A stretch of 64,000 nt of DNA from positions 124,001-188,000 of the forward strand of contig JBCCXL010000006.1 in assembly GCA_039191605.1 (NCBI GenBank), read 5' to 3'. Each line of letters starts with the position of its first letter. Position 1 is the stretch's first letter. Source of the stretch: JBCCXL01 sp039191605. GTDB lineage: Bacteria > Acidobacteriota > Thermoanaerobaculia > Multivoradales > JAHZIX01. The translations under genes and the position numbers were made by a program. Below, piece by piece: positions 43,001 through 50,356 of the stretch. Below the pieces are notes generated by a model. That model was not told the origin of the DNA, searched no databases, and worked only from the letters and a program-made list of their open reading frames with translations.

Positions 43001-43761
43001 CCGTAAAAGCCAAGGTCCGTCAAGGCGAGAAGGGTCTCATCCGGCGCGATATCCGGCGGACGCTCGGAGCGGGCACTGCCCTCCCCCGGCGGCGGCATCA
43101 GCCGGATTCGATCCGCCCCCAGACGGCGCCCCAGCTCCTCCACCAGCTCCAGCTGATCCCGCCACACCGCCATGAGCCGATGGGGGGCGTCGAGAATCAA
43201 CACCAGCCGGGAGAGGTGAGACTGGGAGCGGAAAGGAAGGTTATGGAGAGAGTCGCCGCGGGAGATTCGGTCGGTCAAGGCGTCGACATCGAGCTCTCGA
43301 CTGGGACGATCGAGAAGCAGCTCTGAATCTAGCCGGCTGCGCAGCTGAGCCGGCGGAGCGATGGGCGGAGCGGGCGGGGGGAGGTGGACGGCGCCAAGGT
43401 CTTGCCCTTCGAGGGGTCGCTTAGCTTCGGGGCGGTCGAAGGGATTGATAGTGCCTTGCTCTTTGGCGCGCTGCTTCTCTTCGTCACTCTGGACGTAGTC
43501 GCGATGAACCGGTCTCCAGAAGGGAGTGAACTCAGCGGGGCGGGCGGAGGGGATTGAGGGCGAAGGCGTCAACCGGGCCTCCCTTTCAGCGAGGCCTCCC
43601 TCTACCCTTCGCGACGGCTCCGGCTTTTGCTTGTTTCGAGACTCCCTCCACTCATACCCCAGCGCTACCGCCAGCTGCCGGGCGCGATCCTCGCCGAGGG
43701 CGTCCTCCAGACGAAGAAGATCCGCCCGACCCAGCTTGCCAAAGCGAAGAGAGGACGACAC
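40036..43761 (-). CDS. DGR target protein 2: vWA-like region plus two FGE domains with two VRs
   Basis: 1241 residues. An N-terminal helical domain (1-42, KLGRADLLRLEDALGEDRARQ) resembles the small effector-associated adaptors of conflict systems. A Pro-rich linker follows, then at about 180-310 a Rossmann-like vWA-type domain (RLVLILDAPHRLMAVW, LLALTDLGFYG, FLALVPCPAYRW). Residues 380-620 are unassigned. The two FGE-like domains lie at about 637-885 (RMRWIPPGRFVMGSP ... VR3) and 950-1200 (LRWMYPGTFQMGSP ... VR2), joined by an Arg/Gly linker. Both keep NVWEWC but lack the second active-site Cys of true FGEs. It follows the MoxR ATPase by nine bases, which fits a vWA partner of that ATPase, with the FGE domains as a diversified recognition surface. 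The vWA call is moderate, the FGE calls firm. Confidence 0.92.
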   Translation of the reverse strand: MSSSLRFGKLGRADLLRLEDALGEDRARQLAVALGYEWRESRNKQKPEPSRRVEGGLAEREARLTPSPSIPSARPAEFTPFWRPVHRDYVQSDEEKQRAKEQGTINPFDRPEAKRPLEGQDLGAVHLPPPAPPIAPPAQLRSRLDSELLLDRPSRELDVDALTDRISRGDSLHNLPFRSQSHLSRLVLILDAPHRLMAVWRDQLELVEELGRRLGADRIRLMPPPGEGSARSERPPDIAPDETLLALTDLGFYGGELLQQPWLRLGRRLRSAGARFLALVPCPAYRWNPEVARLWRAIDWSSPQGSGQRRRPEALAGRVPEGVSAAEALLRLLAPAVRIEPGLLRAVRRLLGVGADLGTEIDAWHHPAVAGVSTQCLELDPVQKAKWQSERLDEGWDPELVRQVTSTVIDWHKGWSNVLWASEVAHYRALGVPDKAFDEGRVEAAAVAYARATHAFSGSEGDSRLGDALDGWWSRETPRSPEGLAHDAQFGEALIAAVRARLERDPNAPLPPGVTPDMLGKPKDDRPFRRYELRQHGQKLLISPKGSEGPGSLVVEFDTREKVYLGDGWRSPQPVELIDGRAEIEAPLIWGKLQLSTDYETITLQPFQRPSWATRAGRDGYGAWASFEVEGVEQRMRWIPPGRFVMGSPEGEEGRFMWEQQQHEVILSEGFWMAETPCIQALWEVVMGSNPSEFETPDRPVENVSWEDCQVFIDRLNFRVRDLEFDLPSEAEWEYACRSGTATATWKGDLEILGEANSPTLERIAWYRGNSGVDFDLANGRDASGWDEKAHDFDQAGTRRVGQKLANPWGLRDALGNVWEWCWDWRGGYASQLQRDPEGPDSGEARVLRGGSWFNGARNLRAASRLGNPPSNRDSSFGFRLSRGPKERGAPGGARGGGETGKAARGTRASPRARRTRAWVARLGWAVDGGLDEYGRWAVLEVKGVRHKLRWMYPGTFQMGSPSSEAGRFSWEGPRHEVTLTNGFWLGEVPCTQELWTAVTGEKPSEFVSELRPVENVSWEDCQEFFSELRRLVPGFLGRLPTEAQWEYACRAGTDTAAWVGDLELLGERNAPVLDDIAWYGGNSGVGFDLTDGRDSSEWKEKQYDFDRAGTRLVGEKQCNPWGLHDMLGNVWEWCEDAWSYGDPYPGGSRVDPSMTDGEIRVLRGGSWFNDARRLRAAYRNGSHPSYRYSIFGFRLSRGPQELPEAEPQGWEAAGAGGGADRGTREGRAPDESRRPRGDDL
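40137..40149 (-). promoter_or_regulatory. Imperfect hairpin downstream of VR2
   Basis: GAGGC-GGA-GCCCC on the coding strand, a four-of-five-pair stem with the same GGA loop as the hairpins after VR1 and VR3, 17 bases past VR2. A candidate recipient-marking element. Confidence 0.45.
40167..40293 (-). repeat. DGR variable repeat VR2
   Basis: 127 bases near the 3' end of target 2. In the core of the repeat, from the GGSW codons to the 3' end, every difference from the template lies at a template adenine: ATC to TTC, AAT to GAT, AAC to CGC, AAC to TCC, AAC to TAC twice, AAC to ATC, ATT to TTT. It encodes RGGSWFNDARRLRAAYRNGS and onward. Confidence 0.93.
41091..41101 (-). promoter_or_regulatory. 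Hairpin downstream of VR3
   Basis: GCGC-GGA-GCGC on the coding strand, a perfect 4-bp stem with the same GGA loop as after VR1, 10 bases past VR3 and inside the coding sequence of the inter-domain linker. Confidence 0.5.
41112..41238 (-). repeat. DGR variable repeat VR3 (internal)
   Basis: 127 bases inside the target 2 gene, encoding RGGSWFNGARNLRAASRLGN and onward at residues 841-883. Core differences from the template: ATC to TTC, AAT to GGT, TAT to TCT, AAC to CTC, CAC to CCC, AAC to GAC, AAC to AGC, ATT to TTT, again all at template adenines. The frame continues for 358 codons after it, unlike the usual 3'-terminal position of a VR. Confidence 0.93.
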
Positions 43762-43770
43762 GCGCGCAGC

Positions 43771-44874
43771 CTAGTCGGAAGATTCCGACAGCGCGGCGAC
43801 CGATGACGAGTCCGCATTGTCCTCAGGCGATACCGGCGGTAGGCCAGGATGCTTGCGCAGCAGGAATTGCCGTGCCTTCCCGAGGCGTCCGTCGATGTCC
43901 TTCGGAGTCTTCGCTCGCGCCACCGCCACTCGCAGCAGATCGAGGTACTCCGCCACGCCCGGCGGGCTCAGACTCTCTTGAAGGCAGAGCTGGCGGTCGT
44001 CGTGGAGCATCTTCGCGGCGAGCCTCAGCGAGCCTGGAGTGGGCTCCGGCCAGTCGGCGCCCTTTACTCCTACGAAGTGAGCCTCTCCCAAACGCACCAG
44101 TCGGTGGGTCAGGATCTTCTGATCCTTCGGCAGCTTCAGCTCGTGCACCACGCAGCGGCGGAGGAAGGCGTCCGGCAGGGCTCGCTCTTCGTTGGTGGTG
44201 ATCACCACCAGCGGCTCCACTCCGGTGCAGCTCACCGTGCCGACTTGGGGGACTGAAAACTCACCGTCCCCAAGCACCCCCAGTAAGCCGTTGGGCACCG
44301 AGCTATCAGCCTTGTCGATCTCGTCGAGCAGTACCACCACGCCCTTGCCCGGATTCGCTCCTTCGCGCTGGGGCGGAGAATCCGTTTCGGTGAGCTTCGC
44401 CTGGCCTACCGCTCCAACCCAGTCAAAAGCCCACCATAGCGGGCCGGGTGAGGTATAGCGCTCGCGACGCAATAGCTCGCGAATGGTGGGATTCTTCTCT
44501 TGCTCGCTCTCCTCCACCACCTCCTCCTGCCCCTCGGAATTCTGCTTCACCAGCTGCTTGAAGGAGCCGATCTGGGCGTCTGCCAGGCGTCCCACGGCGT
44601 CGAAGTTCCAAAGCAGGTCGCGAGACTCCGTTCGGGCGTCCACCACCACCGAGACGAAGGCGCGTCCTAGCCCCACAGCCGCCGCTAGCGCCAGCTGGCT
44701 CTTGCCGGTTCCGGGCTTGCCACGAAGCAGTAGGGGCCGCTGCGCGGCGAGGGCGGCGTTGACGGCGCGGACGTCGGCATCTTCGAACACGTGATGGCGG
44801 CGCCAGCGGCCTTTGGTGTCGCCCAGGGAAAGAGGTTCAGAAGGTTTCTCCAAGTACTTTTCTTCGTCCGCCAC
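43771..44874 (-). CDS. MoxR-type AAA+ ATPase
   Basis: 367 residues. Walker A GKPGTGKSQ near 53, Walker B VVVLLDEIDKAD near 181, sensor 1 VVITTNEERALPDAF and arginine-finger region RRCVV near 240. MoxR ATPases act with vWA proteins as chaperone-like remodellers, and the next gene has a vWA-like region. The start lies two bases after the protease stop, so this is one operon. Its likely role is the NTP-dependent switch of the conflict system. The C-terminal tail is Ser/Asp rich. Confidence 0.92.
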   Translation of the reverse strand: MADEEKYLEKPSEPLSLGDTKGRWRRHHVFEDADVRAVNAALAAQRPLLLRGKPGTGKSQLALAAAVGLGRAFVSVVVDARTESRDLLWNFDAVGRLADAQIGSFKQLVKQNSEGQEEVVEESEQEKNPTIRELLRRERYTSPGPLWWAFDWVGAVGQAKLTETDSPPQREGANPGKGVVVLLDEIDKADSSVPNGLLGVLGDGEFSVPQVGTVSCTGVEPLVVITTNEERALPDAFLRRCVVHELKLPKDQKILTHRLVRLGEAHFVGVKGADWPEPTPGSLRLAAKMLHDDRQLCLQESLSPPGVAEYLDLLRVAVARAKTPKDIDGRLGKARQFLLRKHPGLPPVSPEDNADSSSVAALSESSD

Positions 44875-44876
44875 CT

Positions 44877-47120
44877 TCAGCTCCTCTTGCTCTCTGTTGC
44901 CTGCAATGTGGAAGCTCGAAGTTTGAGCATCTTTTCTACCGATGCGGAAACCTCGGATTCCATCTCCATCTGATCCACGGTGGACTGCTCAACAATGACA
45001 AAATTGGAGAGGTGTCGAGACAGTACATCCAGCACGCGCGAGTTCTTCCGATTGGCGATCGTGTAATACGAGCGGGTGAATGGATCCTGAAGATGCCGAT
45101 TCATGGCACGGCAGATCTTCTCCAACTCCTGAGCGCTCAAGGAATCGACCCTCCGCTGATCTGTAGGAAGTCCACCAAAAATCCAGTGAATCTTCTCTGA
45201 TGCGCGGTTTGTCGAAAGGAAATCCAGAGCCTGTTTCATCGACGCTTGATCCACCTTCGACTGGCTTACCATGTGACGCGCCAACTGGTCCTGAATCGTC
45301 ATTGCCATTTCGGTGGCGCCATCCGTAGCGTGATAATCAAGCCCCACATCTCCTATCAAGGGCACGTGAAAAGCAGAACGAACAGGCAGTTCCCCCTCTT
45401 TGGGGATGCTTCCCAACTTCTCGAATTTCGCCATCTGATCTTCAGCCGCAGCGAGAATCAACTCGATGTAAATCTCTCGCCGTGCTGCGGTCCAGACCTT
45501 TGAGGAAAAACGGTCGGGTAACGCGACACGCTCGGAATGGCGAATAGAAGCCGGGATTGCGGCCATCGCAATTTGAAAAATGAGATCAGCTTCAGCGAAG
45601 CTCTTCAGCCTCTCGACCAAATACTCGTACGTCGCGGCGAGAAGCTTCGCCAATCTGTTCATCGGAAGCTTTTGAATCAGATAGAGAGCCGCCTCGTCCG
45701 AATCAACCGGTAGCCGCTGCAGCTGGCGCAGCTTCTTCCATCCCTTTTGTTTAGTAGGCTTCTGCAGCTCATCGATGAAATCCTCAGTGTCTTGCAGGTT
45801 TTTCCGGTAACCCTCCGTAGGTTGGGGCAACAGGCTGGGAACTTCCCGCTCCACACAGGATCTAAGACAACTCACGGCGAGCAGCTCAAAACACTCGGTT
45901 TGCGCGTCGTCCTCCACAAGTCGGAGAAAACCCACAAGGCTTGAGGTTGAATGTTCGGGTGCCAAAAGAGAAAGAACTGGTGCACCGTCCCAAGCTTTCT
46001 TAGGTAATGGCGGTGCTCCACCCTCAATTTGCAGCTCAAAGGCGCTGGGCGCCGAACTGTTCTTTTGACCTATCTTGCAATGGACAACATGCTCCTCAGG
46101 CTCGAATCCTTTGCCCTCCCCTAAGGTCGAGGGCTCAATCACAACAGCAGCACACGTTCGACCTTGAAGACCCGCCAAATCGTCCGGAGTCGGAAGATCT
46201 AATAACCCAGCGCCGGGTATTTGAAAGGCATGAAGCGTTAGCTCATCGGAGAACCTGACCTTGGAATTTTCTACGCTAATCCTTGGCCGATTCTCCTCAA
46301 GAATGGAAACAGCTTCTGCACTACTTCCTGCAATACGCCTAGCCACCTGCGCAGTAGTCATCATGGTTCCACTGATTGGAACAACGGCCTGACCAAAGAT
46401 CTCTTGCGATCTTGGCTCGAAAAGCGCGTAGAAACGATAGCGACCGATATTTCGGAGATGATCAATGGAGGGACGGGCTTGACCTTCTAGCTTTCGGTAG
46501 CCACCAGCATTGCCTAGATGGTTGGCCGGAGCGGGAGCTTGATCTTTGAACTTGGCGAGTTCAGGCCAGAAGTTAATCAGCTGATCCGTTGGAATCACCT
46601 CAGCAACGCCATCATCCCGGTAACGAGCCACGATACCAATTGCAATCTTTCTTTCTGGGATCCAAGCCGCGCCACCGCTAAAACCTGGCTGAATCTTTAC
46701 GTTACTTCTCGCATCCGCCGCTATCCAATCATGCTCTCCCCGAGGGCCCTGCACCGTTCCGTAAGACTGCTCCTTGCTACCAGCTGGGTACTCCTCTGAA
46801 ACCGGGAACCCAACCGAATGCCACTCTTCAGCACGATCTGGGTCACCGAAGGCAATAAATCCTCGGCCCTGAATACCAGTCTGTAAGTACAGAATCGCGA
46901 TGTCACCGGGACCATCAGGGTCTCCCTTTGGCTCAATAACGGTTGCCAGCGAAAGAACCTCGGTTGTTGGGAGACTGGCTACTTCCACCTCATCAAGATC
47001 TCCAACAACATGTCTGCAAGTCAGAGCATGGTGAGGCCCAACAAGAACACAGGTTCCCTTCGATTGCTTTCCCCCCACCTCGCGCACTACCAGCGAGCAG
47101 CGGTCGAGTTGATCACCCAC
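44877..47120 (-). CDS. Trypsin-like serine protease with large unassigned C-terminal region
   Basis: 747 residues from a GTG at 47120. A frame from 47201 is open, but its first 27 residues are Arg/Ser rich and overlap the upstream gene, so I prefer the GTG seven bases after that stop. The protease triad is visible: His in LTCRHVV near 36, Asp in GDIAILYL near 73, Ser in GFSGGAAW near 147. There is no signal peptide, so it acts in the cytoplasm. The rest (about 230-747) is helical and unassigned, with KKLRQLQRLPVDSDEAALYL and ALDFLSTNRASEKIHWIF. Cytoplasmic trypsins next to Trypco-type proteins and MoxR ATPases are typical of NTP-dependent conflict systems, where they may cleave or be released upon activation. 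Confidence 0.88.
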   Translation of the reverse strand: MGDQLDRCSLVVREVGGKQSKGTCVLVGPHHALTCRHVVGDLDEVEVASLPTTEVLSLATVIEPKGDPDGPGDIAILYLQTGIQGRGFIAFGDPDRAEEWHSVGFPVSEEYPAGSKEQSYGTVQGPRGEHDWIAADARSNVKIQPGFSGGAAWIPERKIAIGIVARYRDDGVAEVIPTDQLINFWPELAKFKDQAPAPANHLGNAGGYRKLEGQARPSIDHLRNIGRYRFYALFEPRSQEIFGQAVVPISGTMMTTAQVARRIAGSSAEAVSILEENRPRISVENSKVRFSDELTLHAFQIPGAGLLDLPTPDDLAGLQGRTCAAVVIEPSTLGEGKGFEPEEHVVHCKIGQKNSSAPSAFELQIEGGAPPLPKKAWDGAPVLSLLAPEHSTSSLVGFLRLVEDDAQTECFELLAVSCLRSCVEREVPSLLPQPTEGYRKNLQDTEDFIDELQKPTKQKGWKKLRQLQRLPVDSDEAALYLIQKLPMNRLAKLLAATYEYLVERLKSFAEADLIFQIAMAAIPASIRHSERVALPDRFSSKVWTAARREIYIELILAAAEDQMAKFEKLGSIPKEGELPVRSAFHVPLIGDVGLDYHATDGATEMAMTIQDQLARHMVSQSKVDQASMKQALDFLSTNRASEKIHWIFGGLPTDQRRVDSLSAQELEKICRAMNRHLQDPFTRSYYTIANRKNSRVLDVLSRHLSNFVIVEQSTVDQMEMESEVSASVEKMLKLRASTLQATESKRS

Positions 47121-47127
47121 CAGACGC

Positions 47128-47499
47128 TTACTCGCTGCTACCGTTCTTCGCAGTCGGCTTCGTCCAAGAAAGCGAGACTTTGAAACTCGCGTTGGACTCA
47201 CCTTTCACAATCACCGCATCGCCCGTCAGGGTGAATCCCACCTGGAATTCCAGCCCAATCGTGTCTGGCCCCTCCACCTCATCAAACGTCTCGATCACCG
47301 ACTGCGCGGTGTCCTTGACGGCGCCGAGCGCCTTCTTCAAGGTGTGACCAGCTTTCTCGACCGCCTTCGATTCCTTCCTGCCCAGCGTGCCGGCTGGCTT
47401 CATACCGCCACTGGCAGGCTGCTCCACCACCTGATGCCCCAACACCTCAATAATCACCGTCCCGCCGCCATCCAAATCAAAGGCCACCGCATCAGACAT
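47128..47499 (-). CDS. Trypsin-co-occurring (Trypco1, CU044_2847-type) protein
   Basis: 123 residues from the ATG at 47499, preceded by GGGAG at good spacing; an upstream in-frame start at 47538 adds 13 unlikely residues. The pattern fits the family: an N-terminal beta hairpin (AVAFDLDGGGTVIIEVLG), a helix (ALGAVKDTAQSVIETF), then DTIGLEFQVGFTLTGDAVIVKGESNASF with a terminal VSLSWTKP. These small proteins sit beside trypsin-like proteases in conflict operons and may regulate or present them. First gene of the minus-strand DGR operon. Confidence 0.8.
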   Translation of the reverse strand: MSDAVAFDLDGGGTVIIEVLGHQVVEQPASGGMKPAGTLGRKESKAVEKAGHTLKKALGAVKDTAQSVIETFDEVEGPDTIGLEFQVGFTLTGDAVIVKGESNASFKVSLSWTKPTAKNGSSE

Positions 47500-47606
47500 C
47501 CCGAATCTCCCAAAATGTATTGTTGAGTAGTCCCCCAATCATACCAACGCTCACGCTAAACAACCGCCTTCCACCTCAAGATTCCAAAGCGCTACCCTGC
47601 CCCAAT

Positions 47607-48113
47607 ATGCTCTTCATTCTCTTCCCCCTCCTGCTCCTCGCCCTAGCCGTCTCGCTCCTCGCCTCCAGAGAGCGCCCCGGCCCTCTCTGGCGAGGCCTGA
47701 TCATCCCCTTCGCCATCGGCACAGGGGCTTTTCTGATTCAGGTCCCTCTGGACTTCCTCGCGCCGAAGACGATCACCACCGCCCTCGTCTTCCTCTTTGC
47801 CCTGGAGCTTGCAGCCAGCGGCCATCTGGCGAGGCACCGCCCGCTATTTGGCCCGTTCGTTCTCTTCGTCTTCCTAGCCCTCATCGCCCACGAGCTGCTA
47901 CTAGGAATCCTGAGCCAGACCGTCTCCACCAGCACTCTCAGCGCCGGAGCGGAGCTGCGGCGAGTGACGCTAATGCTGCTGACCTCGGCGAAGCTGTGGG
48001 GCGCTGTGGCGGCAGACGCAGCCGGCTTTGCGCTAGGGCTCGGGGCGGGCAGCTGGTGGCAGCGGCGACGACCAGTGAAAAGATCAGCCAATAGAGAACG
48101 CGCCTCACCGTAA
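47607..48113 (+). CDS. Membrane protein, about five TM segments
   Basis: 168 residues from the ATG at 47607. Hydrophobic segments at about 2-20, 30-48, 54-70, 80-102 and 128-154. No catalytic motif or named family is seen. It is divergent from the conflict operon across 107 bases that must contain both promoters; none could be placed. The C-terminus is basic (WWQRRRPVKRSANRERASP). Confidence 0.7.
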   Translation: MLFILFPLLLLALAVSLLASRERPGPLWRGLIIPFAIGTGAFLIQVPLDFLAPKTITTALVFLFALELAASGHLARHRPLFGPFVLFVFLALIAHELLLGILSQTVSTSTLSAGAELRRVTLMLLTSAKLWGAVAADAAGFALGLGAGSWWQRRRPVKRSANRERASP

Positions 48114-48228
48114 CCCTAATCAACGATCAGGCGGCAAAGCGCAACGGAGGCGAACAAGCCGGGAAAGTCTGGAGAGTGAGGCGAGGAAATCTAAGGCGAT
48201 ATAGGAAAAGGGGCCGTAGTCCCCCGAA

Positions 48229-48684
48229 TCACCCCTCCCCCACCATCCTCTTCTGCGCCTCCGCCGGCAGGTCGGTATCCCCGCTCTGGTATTTGAAGGC
48301 AAAGCGATTCCCCGTCAGCTTCCACCCCTGCTCCGCTCTTCTCAGCGTCAGGTGATATACCCCCACCACCGTCCACACCCGATCCCCAATCACGTGGGTG
48401 GCGGTGCCGTAGCACTGAGCCCGAGCCGAGTCGCCGTCGATCGCGAGGTCGAGATTCCCCAGCTGGTGGTGGGTGTGCTCGAAACCCGGTAGGAACTGAC
48501 TCCAGCCCTGAAGGATGTCCTTCGGAGCCCGGTCCGCACCGGGGCCCGCGCCAAAGCTCGAGTAGTCGAGGTGGAAAGGATCGCTCATCACCGCCTCCGC
48601 ATCGCTCCACCGGCGATCGTCGACGGCGGCAAAGAAGCGGGCGATGGCGTTGGCGGCGGCGAGGGGATCGGGGGTTGCGGTCAT
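48229..48684 (-). CDS. SnoaL/NTF2-like protein
   Basis: 151 residues, the usual length of the NTF2-like cone fold: AIARFFAAVDDRRWSDAEAVM, HHQLGNLDLAIDGDSARAQCY, WTVVGVYHLTLRRAEQGWKL. Such proteins act as small enzymes or ligand binders in the cytoplasm. It starts three bases before the end of the neighbouring NTF2-like gene and is probably translated with it. The specific reaction is unknown. Confidence 0.82.
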   Translation of the reverse strand: MTATPDPLAAANAIARFFAAVDDRRWSDAEAVMSDPFHLDYSSFGAGPGADRAPKDILQGWSQFLPGFEHTHHQLGNLDLAIDGDSARAQCYGTATHVIGDRVWTVVGVYHLTLRRAEQGWKLTGNRFAFKYQSGDTDLPAEAQKRMVGEG

Positions 48685-48687
48685 GGG

Positions 48688-49146
48688 TCAATCCTCCAGG
48701 AGCTGGTGCAGCAGGCCGAAGCCGCGGGCGGCGACGAGGGGGTTGAAGATCTCGACGTATTCGGTGATCTGGCCGGCGTCGTTGAAGCGGAAGGTGGAGT
48801 AATACTGGTTGGCGTACACCCCGGCGCCTTGCTTCAACGTAATCTCACCTCGATAGCGCACGAAGACCAGATGGGGGTCCTCCATCGAGTGGATCTCGTC
48901 GATGGGAAAGCGCATGCCGTCGAAGTTGGCGGGTACCGACTCCCAATAGGCCCGCAGGGCGTCGAGGCCCTCGGCGCCGTCGGGGAAGAGGCCGGAGGCG
49001 TAAGGGTTGATCTGGCGGCCGTCGGGGGCGAAGAGGCTCAGGAAGGCGTCGATGTCTTCGTTTTCCAGGTGGCGGAAAAAGGTGCGGACGGTCTCGCGGT
49101 TGCGGGCGGCGAGGGCCTGGGTTTCGGCAGGTGTGGGTGCGGTCAT
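48688..49146 (-). CDS. SnoaL/PhzAB-like NTF2-fold protein
   Basis: 152 residues: NRETVRTFFRHLENEDIDAFL, LFAPDGRQINPYASGLFP, YYSTFRFNDAGQITEYVEIFN. The last motif and overall pattern resemble the PhzA/B branch of NTF2-like proteins. It is the second of two tandem NTF2-fold genes in a set with a hydrolase, an SDR and an AraC regulator, which suggests a small oxidative or detoxification pathway. Substrate unknown. Confidence 0.82.
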   Translation of the reverse strand: MTAPTPAETQALAARNRETVRTFFRHLENEDIDAFLSLFAPDGRQINPYASGLFPDGAEGLDALRAYWESVPANFDGMRFPIDEIHSMEDPHLVFVRYRGEITLKQGAGVYANQYYSTFRFNDAGQITEYVEIFNPLVAARGFGLLHQLLED

Positions 49147-49182
49147 AGGGATCTCCGGAGGACGAGATGAGAGTCGGGGGTG

Positions 49183-49227
49183 GCGAGTCAGGCGGTGACT
49201 AGTCAGGCGATGCGAGTCAGGCGGTGA
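49183..49227. repeat. Short direct repeat at hydrolase stop
   Basis: The 16-base sequence GCGAGTCAGGCGGTGA occurs at 49183 and again at 49212, with a degenerate third copy between. The second copy contains the hydrolase stop codon. Probably slippage or duplication of the gene end. Confidence 0.6.
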
Positions 49228-50179
49228 AGTGCTCGGCGAGGGCGTCGGCGCAGCGGTGGACGACGTCGCGGCGGTCGTAGAAGTCGAATTGGCTCACTTC
49301 GTCCAGCCAGATCTCGGTCACCGGAGCCCCGGGACCAGCGGTGAGACGCTCGACGTAGGCGTGGGCGCCCGCCGGCAGGGCGGCGGCTTCGGAGCAGAGG
49401 ATCAGGGTGGGGGCGCTCAATCGGTCGGCGAAGGCCTGGGCGTCGTAGGTCAGCCAAGGCTCCCAGGTGCGGACGTTGAAGCGGTTGTCGTAGGCGGGAA
49501 TCAGGCCGCGGCCTTCTTCGGTGTAGTAGGGGGCCTGGTACATCGGCGCCGTCTCGTCCGTGAGGCTGGCGGCGGTGAGGATGGCTTCTTCTTTTTCTGC
49601 CTGGCGGCTGGCGGCGATCAAGGCGGCGACGCTCTCCGGGCCGCCGTAGACCGCTTCCGCCATTGCCGGATCGTGGAGCCAGGGGGCGACGAGGGCGAGA
49701 CGGCCGAGGGCCGGGTGATCGGCGACGGCGGCGGCCATGTAGCCGCTGGAGGCGCAGATGCCGAGGCCGGAGAGCCGGGAGGCGTCCACCTGGGGCAGGG
49801 TGGCGAGGAAGTCGGCGGCGGCGTGGAGGTCTTCGGTCTTGGTGATGGGGTCTTCAACGTAGCGGGGCGTGCCTTCGGAGGCGCCCCAGCCTCGGAAATC
49901 GAAGGTCAGGGCGGCGAGGCCGCGGGCGGCGAGCTCCCGGGCGTAGGTGCCGGGCATCTGCTCTTTGACGGTGGTCCAGGCGCCGGTGACCAGCACACCA
50001 GGCCAGGGGCCTTCACCGTGTTCGCCACCGGGGGCAGGCGTGTAGAGGGTGGCGGCGAGGCGGACGCCAGCGCTTTCGAAGGAGAGGTCAGTGGCGACGA
50101 CGCCGGGGAGCTCGGGGGAATCCTGAAGGCGGAGACGCTCGGGGGTGGCGGGGTTAGCAGAGTTGGCGGAGGTGGTCAT
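49217..50179 (-). CDS. Alpha/beta hydrolase (dienelactone hydrolase/S15-like)
   Basis: 320 residues from the ATG at 50179, which has AGGAG seven bases upstream (better than the TTG two codons earlier). Fold motifs: ATLYTPAPGG, VLVTGAWTTVKEQ, LTFDFRGWGASEG (oxyanion and strand region), the nucleophile elbow LGICASSGY, and a His near the C-terminus. The elbow has Cys where most hydrolases have Ser, as in dienelactone hydrolases. Cytoplasmic, no signal peptide. In a regulon-like set with the SDR and SnoaL genes. Substrate unknown. Confidence 0.85.
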   Translation of the reverse strand: MTTSANSANPATPERLRLQDSPELPGVVATDLSFESAGVRLAATLYTPAPGGEHGEGPWPGVLVTGAWTTVKEQMPGTYARELAARGLAALTFDFRGWGASEGTPRYVEDPITKTEDLHAAADFLATLPQVDASRLSGLGICASSGYMAAAVADHPALGRLALVAPWLHDPAMAEAVYGGPESVAALIAASRQAEKEEAILTAASLTDETAPMYQAPYYTEEGRGLIPAYDNRFNVRTWEPWLTYDAQAFADRLSAPTLILCSEAAALPAGAHAYVERLTAGPGAPVTEIWLDEVSQFDFYDRRDVVHRCADALAEHFTA

Positions 50180-50356
50180 GATCAATCTCCTGAGAGAGAG
50201 TTTGCGGGATGAGCTATTTGAGGGATGAGGTTCTGTGGGTACAGCTCTCCCCTTCGCGAGCCGGTAGGTCGCGCTGCGGGAGGACCCAGAGAATGGGTCG
50301 GGATCTGATTTGGCGAGAGGCGTGGGCCTGCTAGGGGCGATAAGCCGTGGGCTAGC

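Noticed and set aside
47121..47201. Longer start of the trypsin-like protease
   Set aside because: The added residues overlap the Trypco1-like gene and are basic low-complexity; the GTG at 47120 fits better.
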